A DNA stretch of 64,000 bases from Planctomycetota bacterium (GTDB taxonomy: Bacteria > Planctomycetota > UBA8742 > UBA2392): NCBI GenBank assembly GCA_016712285.1, contig JADJRK010000001.1:2418001-2482000 (forward strand), written 5' to 3'. Both the position numbers and the translations under genes were made by a program. Shown one piece after another: positions 17,715 through 26,766 of the stretch. Numbering within the stretch: the stretch's first letter is position 1; every line of letters begins with the position of its first letter. Under the pieces are notes generated by a model. It was given only the letters and a program-made list of their open reading frames with translations, was not told the origin of the DNA and made no database searches.

Positions 17715-19973
17715 ATGTCGGACGATGAGATCTACAAGGCTTCACTTGAGTACCATGCCAAAGGCCGCCCCGGCAAAATCGCCGTGGTTCCCACCAAGCC
17801 CACACTCACCCAGCGCGACCTGTCGCTCGCTTACTCGCCGGGTGTCGCCGAGCCCTGCCGCGAAATCGCGCGCCAGCCCAACGATGCCTACCGCTACACC
17901 AGCAAGGGCAACCTCGTGGCCGTCATCAGCAACGGCACCGCCATCCTCGGCATTGGCAACCTTGGCGCGCTGGCCAGCAAGCCGGTCATGGAAGGCAAGG
18001 GCGTGCTGTTTAAGCGCTTTGCCGACATCGACGTGTTCGACATCGAGGTCGCGACAGAAGATGTCGAAAAGTTCATCGAGACCGTGGCACTGCTCGAGCC
18101 CACGTTCGGCGGCATCAACCTTGAGGACATCAAGGCGCCCGAGTGCTTTGAAATCGAACGCCGGCTCAAAGAGCGCATGAACATCCCGGTGTTCCATGAC
18201 GACCAGCACGGCACGGCCATCATCTCCGGCGCGGCGCTGGTGAACGCCATTGAGTTCACGGGCAAGAACATCGGCGACATTCGCATCGTGGTCAACGGCG
18301 CAGGCGCAAGCGGCATCGCGTGCACGAAGTTCGCAATCCAGCTAGGCGTGAACCCGCAAAACGTGATCATGTGCGACACCAAGGGTGTCATCCACAGCGG
18401 CCGTACCGACCTGAACCCGGTAAAGCAGCCGTTTGCCCTCAAGACAGACGCCCGCACGCTTGACGATGCGCTCAAGGGCGCGGACGTGTTCTACGGCCTG
18501 AGCAGCAAGGGCGCGCTGAAGCCCGAGGCGCTGAAGACGATGGCCAAAGACCCCATCGTGTTCGCGATGGCCAACCCCGACCCCGAGATCGAGTACAACG
18601 TTGCCCGCGCCGCCCGGCCGGACGTGATCCTGGCAACCGGCCGCAGCGACTACCCGAACCAGGTCAACAACGTGCTCGGCTTTCCGTTTATCTTCCGGGG
18701 TGCGCTGGATTGTCGCGCCACTGCCATCAACGAGGAAATGAAAATCGCCGCCAGCAAGGCGCTCGCGCGCCTGGCCAAGGCGGAGGTGCCCGACAGTGTC
18801 AGCCGCGCATACGGCGGCAAACGCTTCAAGTTCGGGCGCGACTACCTGATTCCGACGCCGTTTGACCCGCGCGTGCTGTACTACGTGGCGCCGGCGGTGG
18901 CGCAGGCGGCCATGGACACCGGCGTCGCGCGCGTGAAGCTTGACATCGACGAGTACCGCGAGCGCCTGAGACTCAAGACCGAGCCCGGCCGCGCCGTGAT
19001 GAGCGTGGCGATTCACAAGGCCCAGGAGATGCGCAAGCGTCTCGCGCTGCCCGACGGCGAAGACGCGCGCGTACTTTCGGTGGCGCGGCAGATCATTCGC
19101 GACGGCGTCGCCAAGCCGGTGTTGGTCGGCAACGCGGGCCGGATCAGCGCGGCCATGAAGGGCTTTGACAGCGCGCAGTTCGAGGTGGTGGACCCGGCCA
19201 CGCCGCCAAGCCACCCGTTGCTGCAGCAGCGCTTCAAAGAACGCGCGGGCATGTTCATCGACAAAGGCCAGATGGACAGTTACGCGCTGGCGGCCCTGAT
19301 GACCGACCTGCAACTGGTCGACGGCATGCTCAGCGCCGCAGACCGCATTTACCGCGAAACCGTGCCCAGCGTGCTGCGCTTCGTCAGCAAGCGCAGCGGC
19401 ACCAAGCGCGTGATCGGCATGCACATCATGGTGCTGCCGAACCGCGTGCTGTTCTTTGCCGACACGACCCTGAACGTCAGCCCTGACGCGGAAGTGCTGG
19501 CTGACAGTGCGCGGCTGTGCTCAGAGGCGGTGCTGGCACTGGGCATCACGCCACGGGTTGCCTTTATCAGCTACAACAACTTTGGCGCGGCAGCCCACCC
19601 GGAAGCCGAGAAAGTGCGGATGGCCTATGAGCTGTTCACGCAACAGAGCCCGGGCATTGCCGCAATCGGCGAAGTGCAGGCCGACGTTGCCATCAGCCCC
19701 GAAGAGTTCCGGAACATCCTTGAGGTTGAGCGCTGGCGCGAGCCGGCCAACGTGCTGATTTTCCCGAACCTTGACGCCGCCAATGCCGCGTTTCGGCTTG
19801 TGCGCACCACTGCCGATGCCACGGCGCTGGGCCCGCTGCTGCTAGGCCTGCGCCGGCCCGCCAACGTGATGCCCAGGGGAAGCAGCGTGCAGGATGCGGT
19901 CTCGATGGCGGCGGTGACGCTGGCCATGCCAGTGCTGGCCACTGGCAGCGGGATGTTCCCCACGGTGAAGTAG
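17715..19973 (+). CDS. maeB: NADP-dependent malic enzyme, MaeB type with phosphotransacetylase-like domain
   Basis: A 752-residue enzyme converting malate to pyruvate with CO2 and NADPH. The N-terminal malic domain (about 15-160) has SLAYSPGVAEPC, NGTAILGIGNLG and FHDDQHGTAIISGAAL. The NAD(P)-binding domain has VVNGAGASGIACTK, with DRSDYPNQVNN-like GRSDYPNQVNN later. The C-terminal half (about 430-750) is a phosphate acetyltransferase-like regulatory domain, as in Escherichia coli MaeB (759 residues). The ATG fits the family N-terminus (MSDDEIYKASLEYHAKGRPG). Confidence 0.95.
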   Translation: MSDDEIYKASLEYHAKGRPGKIAVVPTKPTLTQRDLSLAYSPGVAEPCREIARQPNDAYRYTSKGNLVAVISNGTAILGIGNLGALASKPVMEGKGVLFKRFADIDVFDIEVATEDVEKFIETVALLEPTFGGINLEDIKAPECFEIERRLKERMNIPVFHDDQHGTAIISGAALVNAIEFTGKNIGDIRIVVNGAGASGIACTKFAIQLGVNPQNVIMCDTKGVIHSGRTDLNPVKQPFALKTDARTLDDALKGADVFYGLSSKGALKPEALKTMAKDPIVFAMANPDPEIEYNVARAARPDVILATGRSDYPNQVNNVLGFPFIFRGALDCRATAINEEMKIAASKALARLAKAEVPDSVSRAYGGKRFKFGRDYLIPTPFDPRVLYYVAPAVAQAAMDTGVARVKLDIDEYRERLRLKTEPGRAVMSVAIHKAQEMRKRLALPDGEDARVLSVARQIIRDGVAKPVLVGNAGRISAAMKGFDSAQFEVVDPATPPSHPLLQQRFKERAGMFIDKGQMDSYALAALMTDLQLVDGMLSAADRIYRETVPSVLRFVSKRSGTKRVIGMHIMVLPNRVLFFADTTLNVSPDAEVLADSARLCSEAVLALGITPRVAFISYNNFGAAAHPEAEKVRMAYELFTQQSPGIAAIGEVQADVAISPEEFRNILEVERWREPANVLIFPNLDAANAAFRLVRTTADATALGPLLLGLRRPANVMPRGSSVQDAVSMAAVTLAMPVLATGSGMFPTVK

Positions 19974-19976
19974 TCA

Positions 19977-20051
19977 GCAGACATTGCGCGAGCAAACACA
20001 ACGGGCGCCACTTTCGTGGCGCCCGGTTGTTCGGGTCGAAGAAATGTCTGC
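19977..20051. terminator. Nested hairpin between convergent maeB and TauE genes
   Basis: The outer arms GCAGACATT and AATGTCTGC (9 bp) enclose an inner hairpin CGGGCGCCAC-TTTC-GTGGCGCCCG at 20002-20025. The position between two converging genes suggests bidirectional termination. The organisation resembles the larger element at the gyrB junction. Confidence 0.6.
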
Positions 20052-20078
20052 CCCCCCATAACAGCAAACACTTCCCTT

Positions 20079-20975
20079 TTACCGACCCTCAATTTGGTCT
20101 GCGGGGGGTGAGGTATAAACATTTTCCCCAGACGTCGCATCAGAAATTTCGAGAGTTTCGCCGGGCATTGCCGACTTGCGCTTTCGCATCAGGCGCAGCG
20201 ACGCCGCAAGGATGAGAAGTGCAAACACCGTCTTCAAAACATCCTGCGGCACCACGTACGCCAGCAGCACGCCGCCAATCGCTGCAACCGCCGCCACGGG
20301 CGTAATCTTGGCCGCCAGAGGCTTTTCCACGTTGCCCTCGCGCCAGTGCAGGATGGCCCCCAGCACACTCGTGGGCAGGATCATCACCAGGCTGGTCGCC
20401 CGCGTTGCGGTAAACGCATCATGAAAGTATGCGAAGCCCAGCGTGAGCATAGGCACAGCCACCACGCCGCCGCCCAACCCGAACAGCGAAGCAACAATGC
20501 CCGCAAACACGCCCACGCTGATCAGGAAAATCACGTGCCCGGGGTGACTCACCAGCAATGTCTCGCCAATGAACGGCGCGGTGTCCGGCAGCACCCCCAG
20601 CATGCGCGCGGCAATGACGATCAGCACCACGCAGAACGCGTACCGGAACAGCATCTCGGGCAGCACCTTGTGCAGCCACTTGCCGATGAACGTACCGGCC
20701 ATGGCGCCCACGATCAGCAGGCCCGCCGCGGCCCAGTGGATGTCGGCGGGCTCGTGCAGCAACTGCGCGATCAAGCCGATCGTGATGACCACCGAGATCA
20801 CGGCCAGGCTGGTGCCTGCGGCGCGCTTGACGCGCATGACACCGAACAGCGCGAACAGCGGCACCATCACCACGCCGCCGCCGACGCCCAGCATGGTGCT
20901 GACCATGCCGGCAAGGGCTGCGATGGCGGCTGCCTTGAGTGTGCGGTTTCTTGATTGCTGGGGCGTGAGGCTCAC
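20079..20975 (-). CDS. TauE/SafE-family membrane transporter
   Basis: A 298-residue inner-membrane protein with about eight helices arranged as two repeats. The repeats are marked by GMVSTMLGVGGGVVMVPLF (about 23-41) and AGIVASLFGLGGGVVAVPML (about 158-177), the Gly-rich signatures of TauE/SafE permeases. The family exports sulfite, sulfoacetate and similar sulfur compounds or organic anions; the substrate here is unknown. GTG start; no closer ATG. The C-terminal tail (about 265-298) is hydrophilic. Confidence 0.88.
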   Translation of the reverse strand: MSLTPQQSRNRTLKAAAIAALAGMVSTMLGVGGGVVMVPLFALFGVMRVKRAAGTSLAVISVVITIGLIAQLLHEPADIHWAAAGLLIVGAMAGTFIGKWLHKVLPEMLFRYAFCVVLIVIAARMLGVLPDTAPFIGETLLVSHPGHVIFLISVGVFAGIVASLFGLGGGVVAVPMLTLGFAYFHDAFTATRATSLVMILPTSVLGAILHWREGNVEKPLAAKITPVAAVAAIGGVLLAYVVPQDVLKTVFALLILAASLRLMRKRKSAMPGETLEISDATSGENVYTSPPADQIEGR

Positions 20976-21031
20976 GCGCTGAGAAAAGCAACGCGGGCGC
21001 GATGATGCAAGACCGCTGTCAGTGACCGGAA

Positions 21032-22480
21032 CTAGTCCGCAGGTTCAGGTTCAGGTTTGGGCTCAGGTTCACCTTCAGGCGGTGCGGACTCCTGTTTGCC
21101 TTCCTGTGTCCATGCGATGTCCGCGGCGTGGCCTTCTCCGCCCGGTTCGCCGTCGCTGCCCAGGCAGGTCAACGTGTAGCCGGCGTCTGTGAGTTCATAC
21201 GTGAAAGCGCGGTCCCATGGATCGTTGGGGACCTCACCGCCGGCCAGCTTGTCCTTGATGTCGCCCAGCGACTCGGGGAACTTGCCAGTGTCGTCCTTGT
21301 GGACCTTCAGCTTCTCGGCGATGTCGCGCATCTGCTCTGTGGCGACGTCGGCCAGCCCCTCGTTGTTCTTGTTGTCGTTGTTCGGCGCGACCTTCACCAT
21401 GCCGCGCCGTGCCCGCCCGATCATGCCTTCCGGGGAAGCGCCGGGCATCGGCGCAATGTGGTCGGCATCTTCTTTCATGCCGCCCGCAAGCCCGTCTTTG
21501 CCCAGCGCGACAATAGCGAAGTTGTCGTCGTCGAGGCGCAGATAGATGTATTCGCGTCCCCAGTCATCGGACGGGACGTTGTTGCGCAGCGCGTTGGCTT
21601 GCTTGCCGTCTTTCAGCGGGATCGGCTTGGTCAGGTCGATCAGTTCATCCGGCAGCTTGCCCGCCTGCTGCTTCCAGGTCTGCACCTCTTCAGCCAGGTT
21701 CTGCACCTGCCAGTCCATGTTCCGTTCAAAGCCGCCGCCCCATTCGTCGGTGTTGCGCGTCTGGCGGCGTATGTCGCGCTCAGTGATGACAAAGTCCACG
21801 TCGCGTTCGGTGCCGCCTTCCACGCCGTCGGCCCCCCAGCACACAAGCGCGAGGTTGTCCTGCGGCAGAATCCGTATCGCGTACTCGTTGCCCCAAGGGT
21901 CGATGAAGCATGCGTTGATGGCCTTGTCCTCAGCTTCTGTGCCGGTGCGTTTGGCGGCGTCCGGCTTGGCGGGCCAACTGCCCTTTTCGCGCCGGTGCTG
22001 CACGACCTCAATGCCGACGGCCACCATGCGCGCGCGCGCCAGCGCAACCCTGGCCTCGTGGCGTGCGGCATCGCGCTTCTTTTCCAGCTCGGCCTGCTGG
22101 TCGGCATTCAGTTCAATCTTCTCGCCGTTGCGTGTGAACGTGATGTCCGCGGCGCCGCCTTCTCCGCCTTGCTTGCCATCACCGCCCAGGCTGACCAGTT
22201 TGTAGCCTGCTTCCTCGTCAAGGCTGTAGCTGAACTCGTTGCCCCACGCGTCTTTGGGCACCGCATCGCGCAGGTTTGCATCGACGAGTTTTTGCAGCTT
22301 CTCGGGGTACTTGTTCTCATTCGTGCCTGACCACGCGCGCAGGTCTTGCGCCAGGCTGCGCATCGTTTCGCGTGTTTCGCGCATCTTGGTGCGGTCGGTG
22401 CGGCTGATGCGATCCTGCGCGGTTGCGGAAACCGCAAACCCGAAGACCAGCACACAGCACAGCAGCAGGCGATACGCCAT
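21032..22480 (-). CDS. Secreted protein with four GspG-like pseudopilin modules
   Basis: A 482-residue protein with a cleavable signal peptide (LLLCCVLVFGFAVSATAQ) instead of a prepilin leader. Four similar modules each contain a helix followed by a (D)xWG...Y...GxDGxxGG...D block: about 77-112 (DAWGNEFSYS, GGDGKQGGEG), 194-229 (DPWGNEYAIR, GADGVEGG), 305-338 (DDWGREYIYL, GKDGLAGG) and 420-453 (DPWDRAFTYE, GSDGEPGGEG). This is the C-terminal calcium-binding region of type II secretion major pseudopilins, here in tandem without the pilin N-terminus. The tail is a Pro-Glu repeat. GGAG precedes the chosen ATG. Function unknown. Confidence 0.75.
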   Translation of the reverse strand: MAYRLLLCCVLVFGFAVSATAQDRISRTDRTKMRETRETMRSLAQDLRAWSGTNENKYPEKLQKLVDANLRDAVPKDAWGNEFSYSLDEEAGYKLVSLGGDGKQGGEGGAADITFTRNGEKIELNADQQAELEKKRDAARHEARVALARARMVAVGIEVVQHRREKGSWPAKPDAAKRTGTEAEDKAINACFIDPWGNEYAIRILPQDNLALVCWGADGVEGGTERDVDFVITERDIRRQTRNTDEWGGGFERNMDWQVQNLAEEVQTWKQQAGKLPDELIDLTKPIPLKDGKQANALRNNVPSDDWGREYIYLRLDDDNFAIVALGKDGLAGGMKEDADHIAPMPGASPEGMIGRARRGMVKVAPNNDNKNNEGLADVATEQMRDIAEKLKVHKDDTGKFPESLGDIKDKLAGGEVPNDPWDRAFTYELTDAGYTLTCLGSDGEPGGEGHAADIAWTQEGKQESAPPEGEPEPKPEPEPAD

Positions 22481-22598
22481 GGGAAACTCCAGACCGTTCA
22501 TGGTACGCAACCGGCGCGTGGCGACAAGCCGCCCCCTTGACGCTTGGGGCCGGTTTAATACGGTTTGCAGGCCTTCCGGTGCCTACTGGAAGCACAAT

Positions 22599-22673
22599 TC
22601 CGCTGTAGCTCAATGGTAGAGCATTCGACTGTTAATCGACAGGTTGCTGGTTCGAGTCCAGCCAGCGGAGCCA
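22599..22673 (+). tRNA. tRNA-Asn(GTT)
   Basis: A 75-nt tRNA with encoded CCA. The acceptor TCCGCTG pairs with CAGCGGA, the anticodon loop CTGTTAA holds GTT, and the T-arm is CTGGTTCGAGTCCAG. A terminator hairpin follows 8 bp downstream. Confidence 0.96.
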
Positions 22674-22681
22674 ACATCGAC

Positions 22682-22710
22682 AGCGCCCTGTGAAAGCAGG
22701 GCGCTTTGCA
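22682..22710 (+). terminator. Terminator after tRNA-Asn
   Basis: A 9-bp stem AGCGCCCTG, loop TGAAAG, CAGGGCGCT, then TTGCATTT. Confidence 0.65.
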
Positions 22711-22762
22711 TTTGCCGCCTGCGGCGGGGCCAATCACGACAAGCACTTCGCAGTTCGCAATC

Positions 22763-23905
22763 TCATTCGCGGCGCAGGACGCTTACCAGGCAGCGCAGGC
22801 TGCCGAAGTAGCTGTAGCACGACGTGCAGTCGACCGGTTTGACCTCGTAACCGGCCTGCCTCCAGACAACGGCGGCGGCTTGATTCAGTACTTCGGCCCC
22901 CGCGAACTGCGGCAGGTACACAACGCGCTGGCCGTCGCGGTCATCCAGAATGCTGTTCAGGTACGTCAGGTAAGTGCGGCCGTCGCCGCCGGGCGCGATC
23001 GGTATGCGGATGACTTCATAGCCCGCGGCCCGGCATTGTTCGGCGACCGCATCAAACTTTGCCGCAGTCTCGTCACTGAAGTCAGGTCCGCCCTTCAACG
23101 GCAGCGCATTCGCCTGCTCGGCTGTCAGCAGCGTGGCTGCCAGCCGGGGGTCACCCACCACTACGCGGCGCTTGCCCGCAGTCATCATGTACATGCCGGC
23201 ATGGTGGTCCGGTGCGCCCTTCAGCAGCACGACTTTCAGCCCCAGCAGTTCCTCAAGGCGCTGCTGCAATTCCTGTTCGGTCTCGACCGTGCGTTGCAGG
23301 TTTCGCAGCCGCACGTTCGGCGTCACGAAAGCCGTCTCGTTGTCGGCAACGAAGTCGCCTCCGTCGAAATACAGTTCGCTGCGCACGGCGGCAACGTCCG
23401 GCGCCAGCGCACTAGCAAGACTTTCGCCCACAGTCTCGTCGCCCTTTCGGGCCGGCCAGCCGTCGGCCCCGAGTTCGCCCTGTGGCGACAGCAGCGTGAT
23501 GGCGTGCGAGTCACCGGCTGGTCGAAGCGCCAACCAGCGGTCCCGCGCCCACGAAGTGATCTCGTGCTCGACAATTACCGGGTGAAGCGTACAGGTAGTG
23601 GTGCCGACGCGTCGCGCAAGGTCGTCAAACGCGGCACGGTCACGGACCACAACGTGGACCGTGACCGCAGCAGGCAACTGGCAGAGAAAATCACGAAACG
23701 GTGCAACGACGATTTCAGCCGAGTCAGGGGTGTACTGGATGACAAGCTCGTGAATCGCCCCGTCGCAGTCGCTTTGGGTAGAGCCGACCGTAGACTTCGG
23801 CCGGCCCTCACCACCAAGCAGCGGCATCAACAGCACTGCCGCGATCAATCCCAGGACGATGCCGACCGGCCACTTCCAATTTGCCGCCTTGCCCGGCGCG
23901 TCCAT
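22763..23905 (-). CDS. Membrane-anchored agmatine/peptidyl-arginine deiminase-like protein
   Basis: A 380-residue protein. A single N-terminal membrane helix (WPVGIVLGLIAAVLLMPLLG, 12-31) is followed by a domain with the guanidine-modifying superfamily pattern. It has SWARDRWLALRP (Arg121-Asp122), ELYFDGGDFVAD (182-184), PDHHAGMYMM (His234/His235), and a C-terminal Cys in YFGSLRCLVSVLRRE (Cys372), corresponding to the catalytic Cys near the end of these enzymes. The motif spacing fits the PAD_porph/agmatine deiminase family, though identity is low. It lies 22 bp downstream of a secreted protein gene on the same strand. The substrate is unknown. Confidence 0.65.
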   Translation of the reverse strand: MDAPGKAANWKWPVGIVLGLIAAVLLMPLLGGEGRPKSTVGSTQSDCDGAIHELVIQYTPDSAEIVVAPFRDFLCQLPAAVTVHVVVRDRAAFDDLARRVGTTTCTLHPVIVEHEITSWARDRWLALRPAGDSHAITLLSPQGELGADGWPARKGDETVGESLASALAPDVAAVRSELYFDGGDFVADNETAFVTPNVRLRNLQRTVETEQELQQRLEELLGLKVVLLKGAPDHHAGMYMMTAGKRRVVVGDPRLAATLLTAEQANALPLKGGPDFSDETAAKFDAVAEQCRAAGYEVIRIPIAPGGDGRTYLTYLNSILDDRDGQRVVYLPQFAGAEVLNQAAAVVWRQAGYEVKPVDCTSCYSYFGSLRCLVSVLRRE

Positions 23906-23927
23906 GTTGTTTCTCCGTGCATCAACT

Positions 23928-24452
23928 TCAGTTCTTGACCCGGACAGCCTTCTCAACCACGTCGTCGTTACCGCGCTCGTTGTTACCACCAAGGTTGAAA
24001 GAAATCGCCTGGCTGTCAGACACCTTCGTGTCGGTCTCGATCGTCAAGGTCTTGCTCTCGCCGGCGGCCAGTGTGACCGTGCGGCTGTCCTTCCACAGAA
24101 CCCGGGCCATGGCCGGCATGCGCGAACGGCTTTCCAGGTCGCGGCCGGACATCGACACGTTGATGCTCTTGTCGATCGACTTGTCGGTGTTGTTGGTGAT
24201 CTCGATGGTGAGGATCGGCTTTTCGCCCGCGGTGTAGGACTCTTTGTCCATCTTCATGGTGATGGTGCAGCCGTCCTCTTTCAGCGAAGGAACGGCGATC
24301 TCCGGCGTGACCTTGCGAAGCGTCTCGGACGTCTTGGCTTCTTCGCCGTCCGCGGCGTCGGCGAACTGTGGCGCGAGTACGGCCAGGCTCGCGACCATTG
24401 TCAGCGCTGCGATAGCCAGCATGCTCAGTGTGTTCTTGCCCAGGTTTGTCAT
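23928..24452 (-). CDS. Secreted protein, beta-sandwich-like, function unknown
   Basis: A 174-residue protein with a signal peptide (LSMLAIAALTMVASLAVLAPQ). The mature part has the alternating pattern of an Ig-like or BsuPI-like domain (CTITMKMDKESYTAGEKPIL, TIEITNNTDKSI, LAAGESKTLTIETDT). One Cys is left in the mature region. GGAG lies at good spacing from the ATG. It is transcribed ahead of the deiminase-like gene. Confidence 0.65.
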   Translation of the reverse strand: MTNLGKNTLSMLAIAALTMVASLAVLAPQFADAADGEEAKTSETLRKVTPEIAVPSLKEDGCTITMKMDKESYTAGEKPILTIEITNNTDKSIDKSINVSMSGRDLESRSRMPAMARVLWKDSRTVTLAAGESKTLTIETDTKVSDSQAISFNLGGNNERGNDDVVEKAVRVKN

Positions 24453-24659
24453 TTTGGCGCTCCTTCGTTTCGGGTGGCCCCAACGGCCACCATCAATGAT
24501 ACGCGTTGGAAATCGCCGGGGCGGTCGTCCCCCGTAACCGTTGTGTAAAACCATGACCCGGGGCGGCTGAATTGCGAATGTCCAACATTGCTGAAACGCA
24601 ATATTCTTCGCGCCAGTTCACTAAAATTGCGCAGAAACATCTGTGAAGCCGGTTCACGC

Positions 24660-25217
24660 ATGCCAAACACCCCCACGTTGCGTACCGAACGACTGCTGCT
24701 GCGCCCCTGGCGCGCACACGACCTGTCGGCCTTCGCGGCGCTGAACGCTGACCCGCGCGTCATGGAGTTCATGCCTCATCCGTTGACGCCAGGCGAAAGC
24801 GACGCATTTGCCGCGCGCATTGCCGCGCACTTCGACGCACACGGCTACGGGTTGTGGGCCGCTGAGTTGCCCGGCGAAGCGCCGTTCATTGGCTTCATCG
24901 GCCTTCAGTGGTCAACCTTCGACGCGCACTTCACGCCGGCGCTTGAGGTCGGGTTTCGCCTGATGCACGCGCACTGGGGCAAGGGTCTTGCAGCCGAGGG
25001 CGGCCGGGCCGCGGTAGCCTGGGCGTTTGCAAACACCGACATCACGGCGATTCACTCGTGGACGGCGGTAATCAACCTGCGCTCGCGCCGGGCACTGGAG
25101 AAGATCGGGCTGGCGCGGGTGGCAGGGGGCGACTTTGACCACCCGCGGCTGGCGCAGGGTCACGCGCTGCGGCCCCACGTGCTGTATCGTGTCGGGCGCG
25201 CGGACTGGAAGCCTTAA
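24660..25217 (+). CDS. GNAT-family N-acetyltransferase, RimJ/RimL type
   Basis: A 185-residue acetyl-CoA-dependent acetyltransferase. The family start is TERLLLRPWRAHDLSAFAAL. The core has FIGFIGLQ and the pyrophosphate-binding region HWGKGLAAEGGRAAVAWAF, then NLRSRRALEKIGLAR. RimJ/RimL-type members act on ribosomal proteins, amino acids or small amines; the substrate here is unknown. Its stop overlaps the stop of the converging TPR gene. Confidence 0.88.
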   Translation: MPNTPTLRTERLLLRPWRAHDLSAFAALNADPRVMEFMPHPLTPGESDAFAARIAAHFDAHGYGLWAAELPGEAPFIGFIGLQWSTFDAHFTPALEVGFRLMHAHWGKGLAAEGGRAAVAWAFANTDITAIHSWTAVINLRSRRALEKIGLARVAGGDFDHPRLAQGHALRPHVLYRVGRADWKP

Positions 25218-26677
25218 CCCTGCACAGCGTTGTCAATCGCTTCGCGACACTCTGCCGCTACCTCTTCTTGCTTGAGTTGTTCGTGAATGCGCAGTGCCTC
25301 GCGCAAACACTGCACGCCCTCTTCGCGGTCGCCGTGCTTCACAAGGAACGATCCAAGTTTCATCGCGTGCGTGCCCACGCGCAGCACGTCGCCCACCTCA
25401 CTGCTTAGGGCCAGGGCGCGGCGATAGTGGGCTTCTGCCGACGGGTTGAGGCCTTTGCGCTCCACAATCTCGCCCATGTAGCCTTCGCATATGCCTTCGC
25501 TGCGGCGGTTTCGCACTTCACGATGAATCTCGATGGCGCGGCTGAACTTGGCCTCGGCCTCGTGCAAATGATCTCGGTGCAGGTCAATGATGGCCCAGTC
25601 GCCCAGCACGATGCCTTCGTGGCGACGGTTGCCCACCTCGCGGTGCAGCGCAAGCGCTTCGGTATACGCCCGCGTCGCTGCGACGTAGTCCTTGCGCGCA
25701 AGGTACATGTTCGCCAGGTTGCCCAGGATTACGGCTTCATCAAGGAGGCTGCCGATTTCGCGCGCCATCTTTGCCGCCTGTGCCAGCTGCTGCTCCGCAA
25801 CGGCAAGTTTTCCGCACGACTGCTCGTTCCACCCAAGGTTGCCCAGGCACACAATTTCGGCGCGCTTCTCGCCCACCTGCCGCAGCAGCACGAGGGATTG
25901 CTTCAACGTTTCCCGCGCTTCGTCGGTGCGGCCCGTTTCGGTCATCATGCCGCCAAGGTTCACCAGGATACGCGCGGCCCGCGCCGTGTCGCCCGCCGAC
26001 GTGGCATAGTCATAGCATTGTCGATACAGCTTCTCGGCCTCGGCGGTCTCGCCAACCGCATCATGCAGCCGCGCATCACAGTTCACCGCCAGAATTGCCA
26101 TCGAGCCGTCGTCGCCTGCGCAAGCGCGCATCTCTTCGACAACCGATCGCGCCTGTTCCATGTCGCCGGCATCAATGAAGCTGCCGGCAAGGTGGTTCAG
26201 CGCCTGCAACGCGCAATGGATGTCGCCGGCGTCTGTCGCACGCAGCACTGCCTGGCGCAGCAGGTTCCTGCCGTCGGCGCGGCGGCCAAGCAGCAACGCA
26301 TTGGCGCCGGCCCTCATCATGGCCTCGGCGCTAGTGGCGGCATCTGCGTCAGGATGCAGCGCCACGCGCAACGCGAACTTCGCGCTTTCTTCAAGGCGAA
26401 ATGCTCCGGCGGCGAACCTCAGCGCGACACGCAACCAGTGCAGCTCGCGCGCCCGGCGCGCACGTGCATCGGCCGGGTTTGCTGATACAGCCAGCGTTGC
26501 ATGTTCCGCAAGCTCAGGCGAGATCGCCTCAAGCATCTGCGGCGGGAACGTCGCCTCCAGAATCTCCAGCACGGCGCCGTGCAGTTCGGCGCGCTCGCTG
26601 GGCAGGTGCAGCACGTACGCCGCATCGCGCACCGTGGCGTGCCGAAAAAAGTAGACGTGCTCCGCAGACGCGCGCAT
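25214..26677 (-). CDS. TPR-repeat protein resembling the C-terminal half of a regulatory ATPase
   Basis: A 487-residue protein. Residues 10-36 (YFFRHATVRDAAYVLHLPSE) match the segment that follows the AAA/NTPase domain in adenylate-cyclase- and kinase-associated TPR proteins (FRHALIQEAAY-like). The remainder is a run of about nine tetratricopeptide repeats, such as ARILVNLGGMMTETGRTDEA, EIVCLGNLGWNEQSCGKLAV and AVILGNLANMYLARKDYVAA. The ATPase part is absent, because the next gene starts 89 bp upstream on the other strand. It may be a truncated descendant or a free-standing scaffold. Confidence 0.7.
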   Translation of the reverse strand: MRASAEHVYFFRHATVRDAAYVLHLPSERAELHGAVLEILEATFPPQMLEAISPELAEHATLAVSANPADARARRARELHWLRVALRFAAGAFRLEESAKFALRVALHPDADAATSAEAMMRAGANALLLGRRADGRNLLRQAVLRATDAGDIHCALQALNHLAGSFIDAGDMEQARSVVEEMRACAGDDGSMAILAVNCDARLHDAVGETAEAEKLYRQCYDYATSAGDTARAARILVNLGGMMTETGRTDEARETLKQSLVLLRQVGEKRAEIVCLGNLGWNEQSCGKLAVAEQQLAQAAKMAREIGSLLDEAVILGNLANMYLARKDYVAATRAYTEALALHREVGNRRHEGIVLGDWAIIDLHRDHLHEAEAKFSRAIEIHREVRNRRSEGICEGYMGEIVERKGLNPSAEAHYRRALALSSEVGDVLRVGTHAMKLGSFLVKHGDREEGVQCLREALRIHEQLKQEEVAAECREAIDNAVQG

Positions 26678-26766
26678 GCGCCGATTATGCAAGGCTGACG
26701 CACTTTGAACATCCGCACGCTGTCCACACATTGCGGGTTGGCGCATGGCTGCGATAATCAAGTTGG

